DNA of 64,000 bases, taken from the NCBI GenBank assembly GCA_023701245.1, contig JAMPXK010000001.1, positions 64,023 through 128,022 of the forward strand, in the 5' to 3' direction. Source of the DNA: Elusimicrobiales bacterium. Its GTDB lineage: Bacteria; Elusimicrobiota; Elusimicrobia; Elusimicrobiales; UBA9959. Position numbers and translations under genes: made by a program. The notes beneath the pieces were generated by a model. That model saw only the letters and a program-made list of their open reading frames with translations, had not been told where the DNA came from and did not search any database. Positions 1 to 7,747 of this stretch are shown in pieces (the first letter of the stretch is position 1; each line of letters opens with the position of its first letter).

Positions 1-947
1 TAGATCTGGTTGGCTATGCCCAGTTCGGTCAGGTGCTTCTGCGCGTTGTCGCGCTTGGCCTTGCTGTCGAAGCGGATGGTGTAGTAGTTGAACGAGTGGC
101 GCGCGTTGGCGGGCACCACGGGGGTCACGCAGACGCCCTTGAGGGCGGCGGCGTACTTCTCGGCCACCTTGTTGCGCATCTCGGTCCACTTCTCCACGTG
201 CTTGAGGCGGATGGAGAGGATGGCGGCCTGCACGGTGTCGAGGCGGCTGTTGAAGCCCTCCATCTCGTGGTGGTAGCGCACCTTGCTGCCGTGGTTGCGC
301 AGCTGGATGAGCGTGTCGTAGATCTTCTGGTCGCTGGTGACTATCGCGCCGCCGTCGCCGAAGGCGCCGAGGTTCTTGGCGGGGAAGAAGCTGTAGGTGC
401 CGCACTGGCCTATGGAGCCCAGCATCTTCCAGTCCGTACCCCCCAGCTTGTACTTGCCGGTGAAGGCCTGCGCGGTGTCCTCGATGACCAGGAGGTTGTG
501 TTTCTTGGCCAGCGCCATCAGGGCGTCCATGTCGCAGGGGTGGCCGTAGAGGTGCACTGGGGCGATGGCGCGGGTCTTCTTGGTGATCTTCTTCTCCACC
601 GACTTGGGGTCGAGGCAGAAAGTGACGGGGTCGATGTCGGCGAATACCGGCACGGCGCCCACCTGGGTGATGGTCTCGGTGGTGGCGATGAAGGTGAAGG
701 GGGAGGTGATGACCTCGTCGCCGGCCTTGATGCCGCTGGCGAGGTAGGCCATGCGCAGGGCGTCGGTGCCGTTGGCCACACCCACGCAGAACTTGGCGCC
801 GTTATGGGCGGCGAACTCGGCTTCGAACTTCTTTACTTCCTCGCCGAGTATGAAATTGGCTTTATTGAAAACGTTCTTTACCGCGGCTTCTATCTCGTCC
901 TTTATGGGGGGATAGCCGGCCAGCATGTCTACCATGGGTACTTTCAT
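1..947 (-). CDS. DegT/DnrJ/EryC1/StrS family aminotransferase (3' part beyond window)
   Basis: PLP-dependent sugar aminotransferase-type protein of the DegT/DnrJ/EryC1/StrS family, which typically transfers an amino group to a nucleotide-linked keto-sugar for surface glycan synthesis. It reads from an ATG at 947 towards the window start, giving 315 codons without a stop, so the C-terminus is missing. Seen in the translation: GTDALRMA near residue 70, TSPFTFIAT, the EDTAQAF aspartate motif and FFPAKNLGAFGDGG, whose Lys191 should carry PLP. A GGAGG ribosome site lies 6 bases before the ATG, and a promoter (TTGAGG-17-TACAAT) sits just upstream. Family assignment is firm; the substrate is unknown. 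Confidence 0.93.
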   Translation of the reverse strand, partial: MKVPMVDMLAGYPPIKDEIEAAVKNVFNKANFILGEEVKKFEAEFAAHNGAKFCVGVANGTDALRMAYLASGIKAGDEVITSPFTFIATTETITQVGAVPVFADIDPVTFCLDPKSVEKKITKKTRAIAPVHLYGHPCDMDALMALAKKHNLLVIEDTAQAFTGKYKLGGTDWKMLGSIGQCGTYSFFPAKNLGAFGDGGAIVTSDQKIYDTLIQLRNHGSKVRYHHEMEGFNSRLDTVQAAILSIRLKHVEKWTEMRNKVAEKYAAALKGVCVTPVVPANARHSFNYYTIRFDSKAKRDNAQKHLTELGIANQI

Positions 948-977
948 AGTTACCTCCGTATGTTTGGCTACCGGACT

Positions 978-1006
978 ATTGTATAAAAATAGGCCCCCGC
1001 CCTCAA
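978..1006 (-). promoter_or_regulatory. sigma-70-type promoter of the DegT gene
   Basis: On the minus strand TTGAGG (1006-1001) and TACAAT (983-978) are separated by exactly 17 bases and lie about 30 bases before the ATG at 947. The adjacent stretch 1013-1040 is AT-rich with two TATAAT hexamers (1018-1023, 1030-1035) on the plus strand that may serve the divergent gene at 1047, but no good -35 hexamer accompanies them. Confidence 0.6.
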
Positions 1007-1046
1007 ACACCCTTAAATATAATATTTGTTATAATTCAATAATCGC

Positions 1047-1763
1047 ATGAAGACCACTATCGTTATCCCTTCCTACAACGAGATGCGCACCCTGCCGGCC
1101 GTGCTGAAGGTCCTGGCCGGGGTGCGGTTGGACAAGGAAGTTATCGTGGTGGACGACGGTTCCAGGGACGGTACCCGCGAGTGGCTGGATAAGGCCGTGG
1201 CGGACAAGGCCTTCCCTTATGAGCTCAGGGTCATCAAGCACGAGGCCAATAAAGGCAAGGGCGGCGCCCTGATAACCGGTTTCAGCGCGGCTTCCGGCGA
1301 CATAGCCATAGTGCAGGACGCGGACCTGGAGTACGACCCCAGCCAGATCCCCGCTATAGTACGCCCCATAGAGGAGGGCCGCGCCGACGCGGTTTTCGGT
1401 TCGCGCATGCTGTCGGGCAAGGCCGAAACCTACAGCCAGCTGTACCTGGCGGGCAATAAGTTCCTTTCCTTCCTGGTCTCCCTGTTCTTCGGGGTGAAAA
1501 TGACGGATTCCTACACCTGCTACAAGGCTTTCCGCACGCCGCTGCTGCGCAAGATGGCGCTGGTTTCCAACGGCTTCGAGATAGAAGCGGAGCTTTCCTG
1601 CAAAACGGCCTTCCTGGGCCTGCGCTTCGAGGAGTTGCCGATCGTCTACACCTCGCGCTCCCGGCAGGAGGGCAAGAAGATAAATTATCGCGACGCCGTA
1701 AAGGGCGTGCTGAAGATACTCTGGCTGCGGCTGACGCTGCGCCGCGGGGATTTCAACGAATGA
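1047..1763 (+). CDS. family 2 glycosyltransferase, polyprenyl-phosphate sugar synthase type
   Basis: GT-A fold glycosyltransferase of 238 residues resembling dolichyl-phosphate-mannose synthases: it starts with TIVIPSYNE, has VVDDGSRDGT near residue 35 and QDADLEYDP near residue 90 (the metal-binding DxD region), and ends with the KINYRDAVKGVLKILWLR-type tail common in this subgroup. It probably loads a sugar from an NDP-sugar onto a polyprenyl phosphate at the inner membrane. No clear ribosome site precedes the ATG. Its end overlaps the next gene by 4 bases, so it is translationally coupled to the RmlD-like reductase and the WecA-like transferase that follow. Confidence 0.85.
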   Translation: MKTTIVIPSYNEMRTLPAVLKVLAGVRLDKEVIVVDDGSRDGTREWLDKAVADKAFPYELRVIKHEANKGKGGALITGFSAASGDIAIVQDADLEYDPSQIPAIVRPIEEGRADAVFGSRMLSGKAETYSQLYLAGNKFLSFLVSLFFGVKMTDSYTCYKAFRTPLLRKMALVSNGFEIEAELSCKTAFLGLRFEELPIVYTSRSRQEGKKINYRDAVKGVLKILWLRLTLRRGDFNE

Positions 1764-2629
1764 GAGTTCTGATAATAGGCGCCGACGGGCAGGTAGGCGG
1801 GGTGCTGTCCTCCCTGTGCGTGCGACGGCGCATAGAGGTTTACGGGACCGGCCTGGCCGGGCAGGGGTACCTGCACCTGAACCTGACCTCGCCGGAAACC
1901 ATAGCGCCCGCTTTTGAAAAGGCCCGCCCGGACCTGGTGCTGCTCTGTTCCGCTATGACCGCCGTGGACGCCTGCGAGAAGAACCCGGAGCTGGCCCGCC
2001 GCATCAACGCGGAAGGCCCCGCCCTGGTGGCGGAGCAATGCCGCAAGGCCGGCTCCAAACTGGTCTATTTTTCCACCGAGTACGTTTTCGACGGGAAGGC
2101 CGGGCCTTACGGCGAGGAAGACCCCGTAAACCCCATAAGCGTCTACGGCCGCACCAAGCTGGAAGGCGAGCGGGCCTGCCTGGCGCTGGGCGGCGCGCTT
2201 TCGGTGCGCACCACGGTGGTCTATTGCCACGCGCCCGAGTCCAAGAATTTCATAATGCAGCTCATCAGCAATTACCGGGCCGGCGCCAAAATGCGGGTGC
2301 CGGCGGACCAGTATTCCAACCCCACCTACGCGCCGGAGCTGGCGGCGGCGGTGCTGGACCTGGCCGCCAGGGACGCCTCCGGCGTGTACAACGTGGTGGG
2401 GCCGGACTGGCTCAACCGCTACGAGTTCGCGCAGAAGGCCTGCGCGGCCTTCGGCTTCGATCCGGCTTTCCTGGAGCCCAGGCTTACTTCCGAGCTGGGG
2501 CAAACCGCGGCGCGGCCGCTCACCGCCGGGCTTAAGACCGACAAACTGGCCGCAACTCTTGGCCGCCGCCTGCCGCCTGTTGACGCGAGCCTGGGCAAGA
2601 TCGCCGCCATACTGAAGCAGTATGAATGA
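1760..2629 (+). CDS. dTDP-4-dehydrorhamnose reductase-like SDR protein
   Basis: Extended short-chain dehydrogenase of 289 residues in the RmlD/RfbD family, which reduces dTDP-4-keto sugars to deoxysugars with NAD(P)H. The N-terminal nucleotide-binding loop is LIIGADGQVG, the catalytic YxxxK is YGRTK near residue 130, and STEYVFDGK and NPTYAPELA are family hallmarks. The gene overlaps the upstream glycosyltransferase by 4 bases and the downstream transferase by 8 bases, so the three form one tightly coupled glycan unit. Whether the product is rhamnose or another deoxysugar cannot be told from sequence. Confidence 0.85.
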   Translation: MRVLIIGADGQVGGVLSSLCVRRRIEVYGTGLAGQGYLHLNLTSPETIAPAFEKARPDLVLLCSAMTAVDACEKNPELARRINAEGPALVAEQCRKAGSKLVYFSTEYVFDGKAGPYGEEDPVNPISVYGRTKLEGERACLALGGALSVRTTVVYCHAPESKNFIMQLISNYRAGAKMRVPADQYSNPTYAPELAAAVLDLAARDASGVYNVVGPDWLNRYEFAQKACAAFGFDPAFLEPRLTSELGQTAARPLTAGLKTDKLAATLGRRLPPVDASLGKIAAILKQYE

Positions 2630-3659
2630 TTTCCTGAAGACGACGTGGCTTTACGGGCTGGCTTTCCTGCTGCCGCTGGGCCTTTCGCTGGTGCTGACGC
2701 CCGTCCTGCGGGCGCTGGCCCTGCGTTTCGGGCACCTGGACAAGCCTACCGACATCAAGACGCACAAGGTGCCCACGCCGCTCTTGGGCGGCACGGCCAT
2801 CTTCATAGCTTTCACCCTGTCCCTGCTGGCAATGCGTTTCTATACGTCGTTCCCCACCGGCACGCTGCGCGACCTGCGCGTTATCCTGCTGGGCGGCGGG
2901 GTGATGTTCCTGCTGGGTTTTATCGACGACATGTACAAGCCGCACGGCCTGGGCGTTAAGACCAAGTTCGCGGTACAGTTCGCGGTGGCCGCCTTCACGG
3001 CGCTTTACGGCATCCGCATAAATTTCATCCAGCCTGACTACCTGGGGTTCGGCCTGAGCGTCTTGTGGATAGTGGGGGTGTCCAACGCCTTCAATATCAT
3101 AGACATCATGGACGGGCTGTCCGCGGGGCAGGCTGCGCTGGCGGCTTTCGGCTTCCTGCTTATCGCGTTCCCGTCGGAATCCATCTACGTTAATTTCGCC
3201 TCGGCTTCGCTGGCGGGCGCGGCGGCGGGCTTCCTGCCCTATAACTTCTCGAAGAAGTTCAAGATCTTCATGGGGGATTCTGGCAGCCTGCTGTGCGGTT
3301 TCGTGCTGGCGGTGGTGGCGCTGGGCACGCGCTATTCCGACGTGAACCCGCTGGGGGTCTATGCGCCGCTGTTCATCCTGGCGGTGCCTATCTACGATAC
3401 TATTTTCGTTTCGGTGCTGCGGCTGCGGCGGGGCCACTCGCCGTTCATCGGCAGCAAGGACCATTTCGCGCTGCGGCTGGAGAAGATAGGCTTTTCCCGG
3501 CGGCAGGTGGTGCGGCTGGCTTCGCTGGCTACGCTGGCCCTGGCGCTGTTCGCCTGGCTTATGACGCAGGTGCCGCTGGCCTGGGGCATCCTCATAGCCG
3601 GCGTGCTCGGCGTAGAATTCATCCTCATCGGCATCGCCATCGCCAAAATAAAAATATAA
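2622..3659 (+). CDS. WecA/TagO-like undecaprenyl-phosphate sugar-1-phosphate transferase
   Basis: Polytopic membrane enzyme of 345 residues from the MraY/WecA (PNPT) superfamily, which moves a HexNAc-1-phosphate from UDP-sugar to undecaprenyl phosphate to start a surface polymer. The hallmark motifs are present: FIDDMYKP near residue 102, NAFNIIDIMDGLSAG near residue 158, the MGDSG metal site near residue 217 and a WecA-type KDHFALRL loop near residue 280 rather than the MraY variant. About ten hydrophobic segments are visible. The start overlaps the previous gene by 8 bases. It likely works with the glycosyltransferase and reductase just upstream. Confidence 0.88.
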   Translation: MNDFLKTTWLYGLAFLLPLGLSLVLTPVLRALALRFGHLDKPTDIKTHKVPTPLLGGTAIFIAFTLSLLAMRFYTSFPTGTLRDLRVILLGGGVMFLLGFIDDMYKPHGLGVKTKFAVQFAVAAFTALYGIRINFIQPDYLGFGLSVLWIVGVSNAFNIIDIMDGLSAGQAALAAFGFLLIAFPSESIYVNFASASLAGAAAGFLPYNFSKKFKIFMGDSGSLLCGFVLAVVALGTRYSDVNPLGVYAPLFILAVPIYDTIFVSVLRLRRGHSPFIGSKDHFALRLEKIGFSRRQVVRLASLATLALALFAWLMTQVPLAWGILIAGVLGVEFILIGIAIAKIKI

Positions 3660-3864
3660 CCTCGGCAGGCCTGCAAGTGCGCGTGCGGCGAGGGTATGCC
3701 TTCCTCGGGCACGCGGTCGCGCACACCGTGCGCGCCGCTCCTCACTCGCCCCTCGCGCTACGCAAGCTCGGGGCTGCGCGAAGGCCCGCGGAAGGCATAC
3801 CCTCGCCACCCGCTCCTGTTATTGAGCCTGCCATCTGTCTGTTGCTTCTGAGGGACGACCGGGC
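3660..3864. repeat. long intergenic hairpin element, copy 1
   Basis: Between two convergent glycan genes lies a structured element. Two 17-base arms (3688-3704 and 3790-3806) are perfectly complementary, and after one mismatch the stem continues with CGGGC/GCCCG (3706-3710, 3784-3788). Inside are a GCGCAC/GTGCGC hairpin and a GCCCC/GGGGC hairpin. Bases 3692-3745 recur at 63936-63989 with 53 of 54 identical. It contains no plausible gene. It may be a REP/MITE-like dispersed repeat or a structured RNA. Confidence 0.8.
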
Positions 3865-4569
3865 TTAGGTGGTGTAGTCGGAGCGGAGGAGGAGTTTGAG
3901 GCAGTTGGCGGTTTCGCGGGGGGCGGAGAGCTTGGAGCGGCCGGCGCCGCGGGCGCGCATGACCACGGGGATCTCGGCCACTTTCCAGCCGCGCCGCAGG
4001 AACTTTATGAGCAGTTCGGCGTCCAGGGCGAAGCCCTCCGTTTCGAAACGGAGGGCTTTGAGCTTTTCGGCCCGGTATAGCTTGAAGATCTGGGTATAGG
4101 ACGTGACCTGGCGGCCGAAGCGCAGCCGCAGCAGGGCGTTGGCGCCCCAGGTCAGGGCGCGGCGCGGCAGCGGCAGGCCGCTGAAGCCGCCCAGGAAAGG
4201 GGAGCCGCACACGCAGTCGGCGCCGGTGCGCTTGATCTCCGCCAGCAGGCGGCCGGCGTCGGCCGGGTCGAAGGAGAGGTCCGCCTCCATAAAGAGCACG
4301 TAGCGGCCCCGGGCCGCCGCGACGGCCCGCTCCAGCGAAGCCCTGAAGGTGTAGCGCCCGCCCGCCAGCGCGGCCACGCCCGGCCAGCTGCCGGCCAGGC
4401 GCCAGAGGTGGTCCAGCGTGCCGTCGCAGCTGCCGCCGTCGGAAAAGATGACCTCGTGCGAAGGCAGCGCCTGCCCCAGGCGGGGCAGGAGCGTGTCGCC
4501 GTAGGAGGCGGCGCAGGCCGCCTCGTCCAGGCAGGGGATTATGACGGAAACTTCGGGGGCGTTGTCCAC
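3865..4569 (-). CDS. family 2 glycosyltransferase
   Basis: GT-A glycosyltransferase of 234 residues: VSVIIPCLDEAA at the N-terminus, FSDGGSCDGT near residue 42 and LFMEADLSFDP near residue 92, followed by a region resembling dolichyl-phosphate-mannose-synthase-like proteins. The start codon is GTG at 4569; no strong ribosome site is visible. It follows the OsmC gene by 25 bases on the same strand, so the two may be cotranscribed, although they have no obvious shared task. It is the second GT2 enzyme in the first 5 kb and is consistent with a surface-glycan neighbourhood. Confidence 0.82.
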   Translation of the reverse strand: MDNAPEVSVIIPCLDEAACAASYGDTLLPRLGQALPSHEVIFSDGGSCDGTLDHLWRLAGSWPGVAALAGGRYTFRASLERAVAAARGRYVLFMEADLSFDPADAGRLLAEIKRTGADCVCGSPFLGGFSGLPLPRRALTWGANALLRLRFGRQVTSYTQIFKLYRAEKLKALRFETEGFALDAELLIKFLRRGWKVAEIPVVMRARGAGRSKLSAPRETANCLKLLLRSDYTT

Positions 4570-4594
4570 CCCGATATTCTAGTAAATAACCAGG

Positions 4595-4987
4595 TTACCC
4601 CGCGGTTATCTCGAACTTGGGCGGGTTGTCCATGGTCCGCTTGACCAGGCACTGCTCGGCGGCCTTTATCACCGCCGCCTTGTACTTTTCCGGGAAGCCG
4701 GCGGGCAGGCTGATCTTCATGGACGTTTTACTGAGCAGGTGCGTCTCCGGGCTGACCTCGAAAGACACGGAGATCCCAAGGCCCTCCGTGCTCAGGCCGC
4801 GGCTCTGGATGAAGCCCAGGGCGAAGATGCCCGCGCAGGTGCCCAACGAGGCCAGGAACAGATCGAACGGGGTGGGGGCCGAGCCCTCGCCGCCGCCGCC
4901 CGCGGGCTGGTCGGTAGCTATCTCGAAGCCGTGCCAGTTGGCGCTCACCTTTTTACCGCCGGGGAAAGTAATTTTCATTTCGCTCAT
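4595..4987 (-). CDS. OsmC family protein
   Basis: OsmC/Ohr superfamily protein of 130 residues. Members are homodimers that reduce organic hydroperoxides with two cysteines; here one lies in LGTCAGIF near residue 52 and the other in EQCLVKR near residue 112. The N-terminal half has the typical GSAPTPFDLFLASLG stretch. A GGAGG-like ribosome site (GCGGCTATG context, with GAGGCGG a few bases further up) precedes ATG 4987. The protein is closer to the YhfA/OsmC-like branch than to Ohr, so the exact substrate is uncertain. Confidence 0.85.
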   Translation of the reverse strand: MSEMKITFPGGKKVSANWHGFEIATDQPAGGGGEGSAPTPFDLFLASLGTCAGIFALGFIQSRGLSTEGLGISVSFEVSPETHLLSKTSMKISLPAGFPEKYKAAVIKAAEQCLVKRTMDNPPKFEITAG

Positions 4988-5028
4988 AGCCGCCTCCTGT
5001 AAAGTGCCTTCTGTAAGTTAGATGTGAA

Positions 5029-5053
5029 AAGAGCCTGAAAGTTTCAGGCTCTT
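5029..5053 (-). terminator. rho-independent terminator-like hairpin
   Basis: AAGAGCCTGA/TCAGGCTCTT forms a perfect 10-base-pair stem with a 5-base loop. On the minus strand it is followed by TTTTC, which fits a terminator. It lies just past the stop of the GAF/HD-GYP gene (5078), so it would separate that gene from osmC. Confidence 0.65.
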
Positions 5054-5077
5054 CTCTCCCGCCCTGGCCGCTCCCGC

Positions 5078-6238
5078 TCAGAAGTTGTGGCGGTTGAGTT
5101 CCTTGGTGATGCCGGGGATGATGGTGGTCTTGCCGTCGCCGATGGCGTGCATCTTCAGGATCTCGCCGTACATCCTGTCGAAAGCCTCCACCACGGCCGG
5201 GTCGAAGGCCTTGCCTTTTTCCTCGAGGATATATTCGCGGGCTTTGTCCGTGTCCCATTTGGGTTTGTAGACGCGCGGCATGCACAGCGCGTCGAACACG
5301 TCCGCCACGGAGACGATGCGGGCGAAAAGGGGGATCTGCTCGCCCTTGAGGCGGGCGGGGTAGCCGGTGCCGTCGAACTTTTCGTGGTGCGACCCCGCCA
5401 CTTTGCAGGCTATCTGCAGCAGGGAGCTTTCTGCGTTGCAGAGGATCTTTGCGCCGTAGAGGGTGTGCTTCTTCATCTCCTCGAATTCCTCGGCGGTGAG
5501 GCGGCCGGGCTTGAGCAGGATGGCGTCGGCTATGCCCACCTTGCCGATGTCGTGGAGGGGGCTGGCGTAGCGGATGTTCTCCACTTCGCGCTCCGGCATG
5601 CCCAGGCCCTGCGCTATGAGCGAGGAGTACTCGCTGATGTGGCGCAGGTGGATGGCCGTGTCGTGCTGGTCGCGGTATTCGGCCGTGACGGCCAGGCGGT
5701 AGATGGTCTCGAGCTGGGACTTGGAGAGGCTTTCGTAAAGCTGGGCGTTCTCTATGCCCGACGCCGCCAGCGAACTGACCAGCTGCAGGATGCCTTCGTC
5801 GTCTATGTCGAAAGGGTTGCCGCTCTTGTTCATGGCCTCGAAGACGCCGATGATGTGCCCGCTGACGTTCTTCATGGGCACGGCAAGGATGCTGCGGGTG
5901 CGGTAGCCGGTCAGGCGGTCTATGTCGTGCGTGAAACGGGTGTCCTGGTAGGCGTCCTTGATGTTGATGATCTGGCCGGAAGAGGCCACGTGCCCGACGA
6001 TGCCTTTGCCGAAAGGCACCCTGATCTCGGTGTGCTGCATGCCCAGCGCCACCTTGCTCCAGAGCTCGTTGGTGTGGCGGTCCAGGATGAAGACGCTGCA
6101 GCGGTCGCAGACCAGGATGGTCTTGACCTGCTCCGCTATCAGTTCCAGCAGGCGGTTCAGATTGGTTTCTTTGGAAACGACCCCGCCGAAGTTGACGAGC
6201 AGGCGCAGGCGGTTTTCCAATTCTTCGGTCCTGGTCAT
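5078..6238 (-). CDS. GAF domain - HD-GYP domain protein (candidate c-di-GMP phosphodiesterase)
   Basis: Two-domain signalling protein of 386 residues without membrane spans. Residues about 20-165 form a GAF sensor domain (VCDRCSVFILD, FGKGIVGHVA). Residues about 180-370 form an HD-GYP domain with all signature residues: HLRHISEYS, SPLHDIGKVG near residue 225, KKHTLYGAKIL, HHEKFDGTGYP and ARIVSVADVFDAL. HD-GYP proteins hydrolyse c-di-GMP to pGpG or GMP with a bi- or trinuclear metal site. It is a lone gene, ended by a hairpin terminator. No GGDEF protein or recognised c-di-GMP receptor is encoded nearby, so its target is unknown. Confidence 0.92.
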   Translation of the reverse strand: MTRTEELENRLRLLVNFGGVVSKETNLNRLLELIAEQVKTILVCDRCSVFILDRHTNELWSKVALGMQHTEIRVPFGKGIVGHVASSGQIINIKDAYQDTRFTHDIDRLTGYRTRSILAVPMKNVSGHIIGVFEAMNKSGNPFDIDDEGILQLVSSLAASGIENAQLYESLSKSQLETIYRLAVTAEYRDQHDTAIHLRHISEYSSLIAQGLGMPEREVENIRYASPLHDIGKVGIADAILLKPGRLTAEEFEEMKKHTLYGAKILCNAESSLLQIACKVAGSHHEKFDGTGYPARLKGEQIPLFARIVSVADVFDALCMPRVYKPKWDTDKAREYILEEKGKAFDPAVVEAFDRMYGEILKMHAIGDGKTTIIPGITKELNRHNF

Positions 6239-6286
6239 AGTGTTATTTTAGCATTATCCCGCGGAATATCGGCAACGCGCCCCCGC

Positions 6287-7747
6287 CTACTTCCCGACGG
6301 GCTTATCCCCGGAGAGGCCGTCGAGGAAGGCGCTGTAATGCACCGCCCTGGCCGACGGGAATGCCGTTTTGAGCCCCGCGTTGATCTGGATAAGGCAGGA
6401 GGTGGCGCCTACTACCACGGTGTCTGCCTGCACGGAGGCGATATTGCGCAGCTTGCGGTCCAATACCTTGGCGGAGAGTTCCGGCTGGGTAAAGGCGAAG
6501 GCTCCGGCCCCGCCGCAGCACCAGTCGCTTTCAGGCAGTTCGGCGTAGCGCTTGCCCGCCAGTTTGCGCAGCGCGGCCCGGGGTTCCTGCCTGATGCCCT
6601 GCCCGTGGCAGGCCCGGCAGGAATCGTGATAGGTCACCTTGCCGGCCTTCTCCAGGGCTTCCGGCGGAGGGTGCGGCAGCTTGTCCGCCGGCACGAACTC
6701 CAGGATGTCCCTGACGGCGGCGGCGAAAGCCGCGGCGCGCGGGCGCCACTCTGTGTCGGAGGTGAACAGCTGCTCGTAGGACTTCATGAACGCCGCGCAG
6801 GATGAACAGTCTGCTATGACCGGGAACTCCCCCGCCGCGGCCTTAAGCTCCTCGTAGCGCAGGATATTGCGCCGGGCGAACTCGCGCGCGTCCTCCAGGC
6901 GGCCGTAGTTGTGGGCCAGCAGGCCGCAGCACTGGTTCTCTATGAAGACGCCCTCGCCCGCGTGGCGGCGCAGTACGCGCACCGTGGCCAGCGCCACGTC
7001 GGTAAAGATGTAATTGGGGCCGCAGGCCGCGAAGTAGGCCCAGTTCACGCTCGTCCTGCCCTGCGGTTTCAGGGCGGGGTCCTTGCGCAGGAGCTCGGCC
7101 GCGAAGCGCAGCGGCACCCGGTCCAGCGCGCCTTCCGCGTCGGCCAGGCCCGGCATGCCCAGGAAGTCGTAAAGGCCCAGCCGGGCGGCCAGCCGGGGCA
7201 GGCCGGTCAGTTTTACCAGGTAGGCCAGCTTCAGCCAGAAAGCGAAAAGGCCCGGCGCGTCCAGCAGGGTCTTGACGGCCGCCCGCGCGAAAAAATTGTC
7301 GCCGTAGCCGTCCAGCGCGCGGCGGCCTTCCAGGACAATATCGGGCGTGGGCACCTTGGCGTAGCAGGCGCTGGAGCAGGCCCCGCAGAGCAGGCACGTG
7401 GAGAGGGCTTCTGCCGCTTCGGCCGGGTCTTTGGCGCGGCCTTCCACCAGCATGCGCACGAACTGGTTGCGGCCGCGGGCGGAGATGGTCTCGCGCCCCG
7501 TCAGCATATAGGTGGGGCAGGCGGTCTCGCAGTAGCCGCAGCGGTTGCACTGGGCGGAGGCGTCGTAAAGGGTGCGTTCCCCCAGGTCGGTCAGCAGCGA
7601 GCCCAGATGCCGGTCGGAGCGTTCGTGGCGGTAAAGTTCGTTGACTTCGCTGGGGAACTGGGAGGAAACGGAAGTGACCACGGTGGAATCCATCTCCCGG
7701 CGGTCCTTGTCCTGGAACTCCTCGGCGTAGCGCGTGTGTTTTATCAT
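6287..7747 (-). CDS. glycolate/lactate oxidase-type iron-sulfur subunit (GlcF-like)
   Basis: Fe-S and CCG-domain protein of 486 residues that passes electrons from an FAD subunit to the respiratory chain or another acceptor. Two [4Fe-4S] motifs are seen near the N-terminus (CNRCGYCETACP and CLLCGACSSACYA), and two CCG domains follow (ENQCCGL and SDWCCGGAG). I chose ATG 7747 rather than a more upstream start because it overlaps the stop of the preceding gene as ATGA and has a GGAG ribosome site 7-8 bases before it. It works with the GlcDE fusion encoded directly upstream. Confidence 0.88.
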   Translation of the reverse strand: MIKHTRYAEEFQDKDRREMDSTVVTSVSSQFPSEVNELYRHERSDRHLGSLLTDLGERTLYDASAQCNRCGYCETACPTYMLTGRETISARGRNQFVRMLVEGRAKDPAEAAEALSTCLLCGACSSACYAKVPTPDIVLEGRRALDGYGDNFFARAAVKTLLDAPGLFAFWLKLAYLVKLTGLPRLAARLGLYDFLGMPGLADAEGALDRVPLRFAAELLRKDPALKPQGRTSVNWAYFAACGPNYIFTDVALATVRVLRRHAGEGVFIENQCCGLLAHNYGRLEDAREFARRNILRYEELKAAAGEFPVIADCSSCAAFMKSYEQLFTSDTEWRPRAAAFAAAVRDILEFVPADKLPHPPPEALEKAGKVTYHDSCRACHGQGIRQEPRAALRKLAGKRYAELPESDWCCGGAGAFAFTQPELSAKVLDRKLRNIASVQADTVVVGATSCLIQINAGLKTAFPSARAVHYSAFLDGLSGDKPVGK

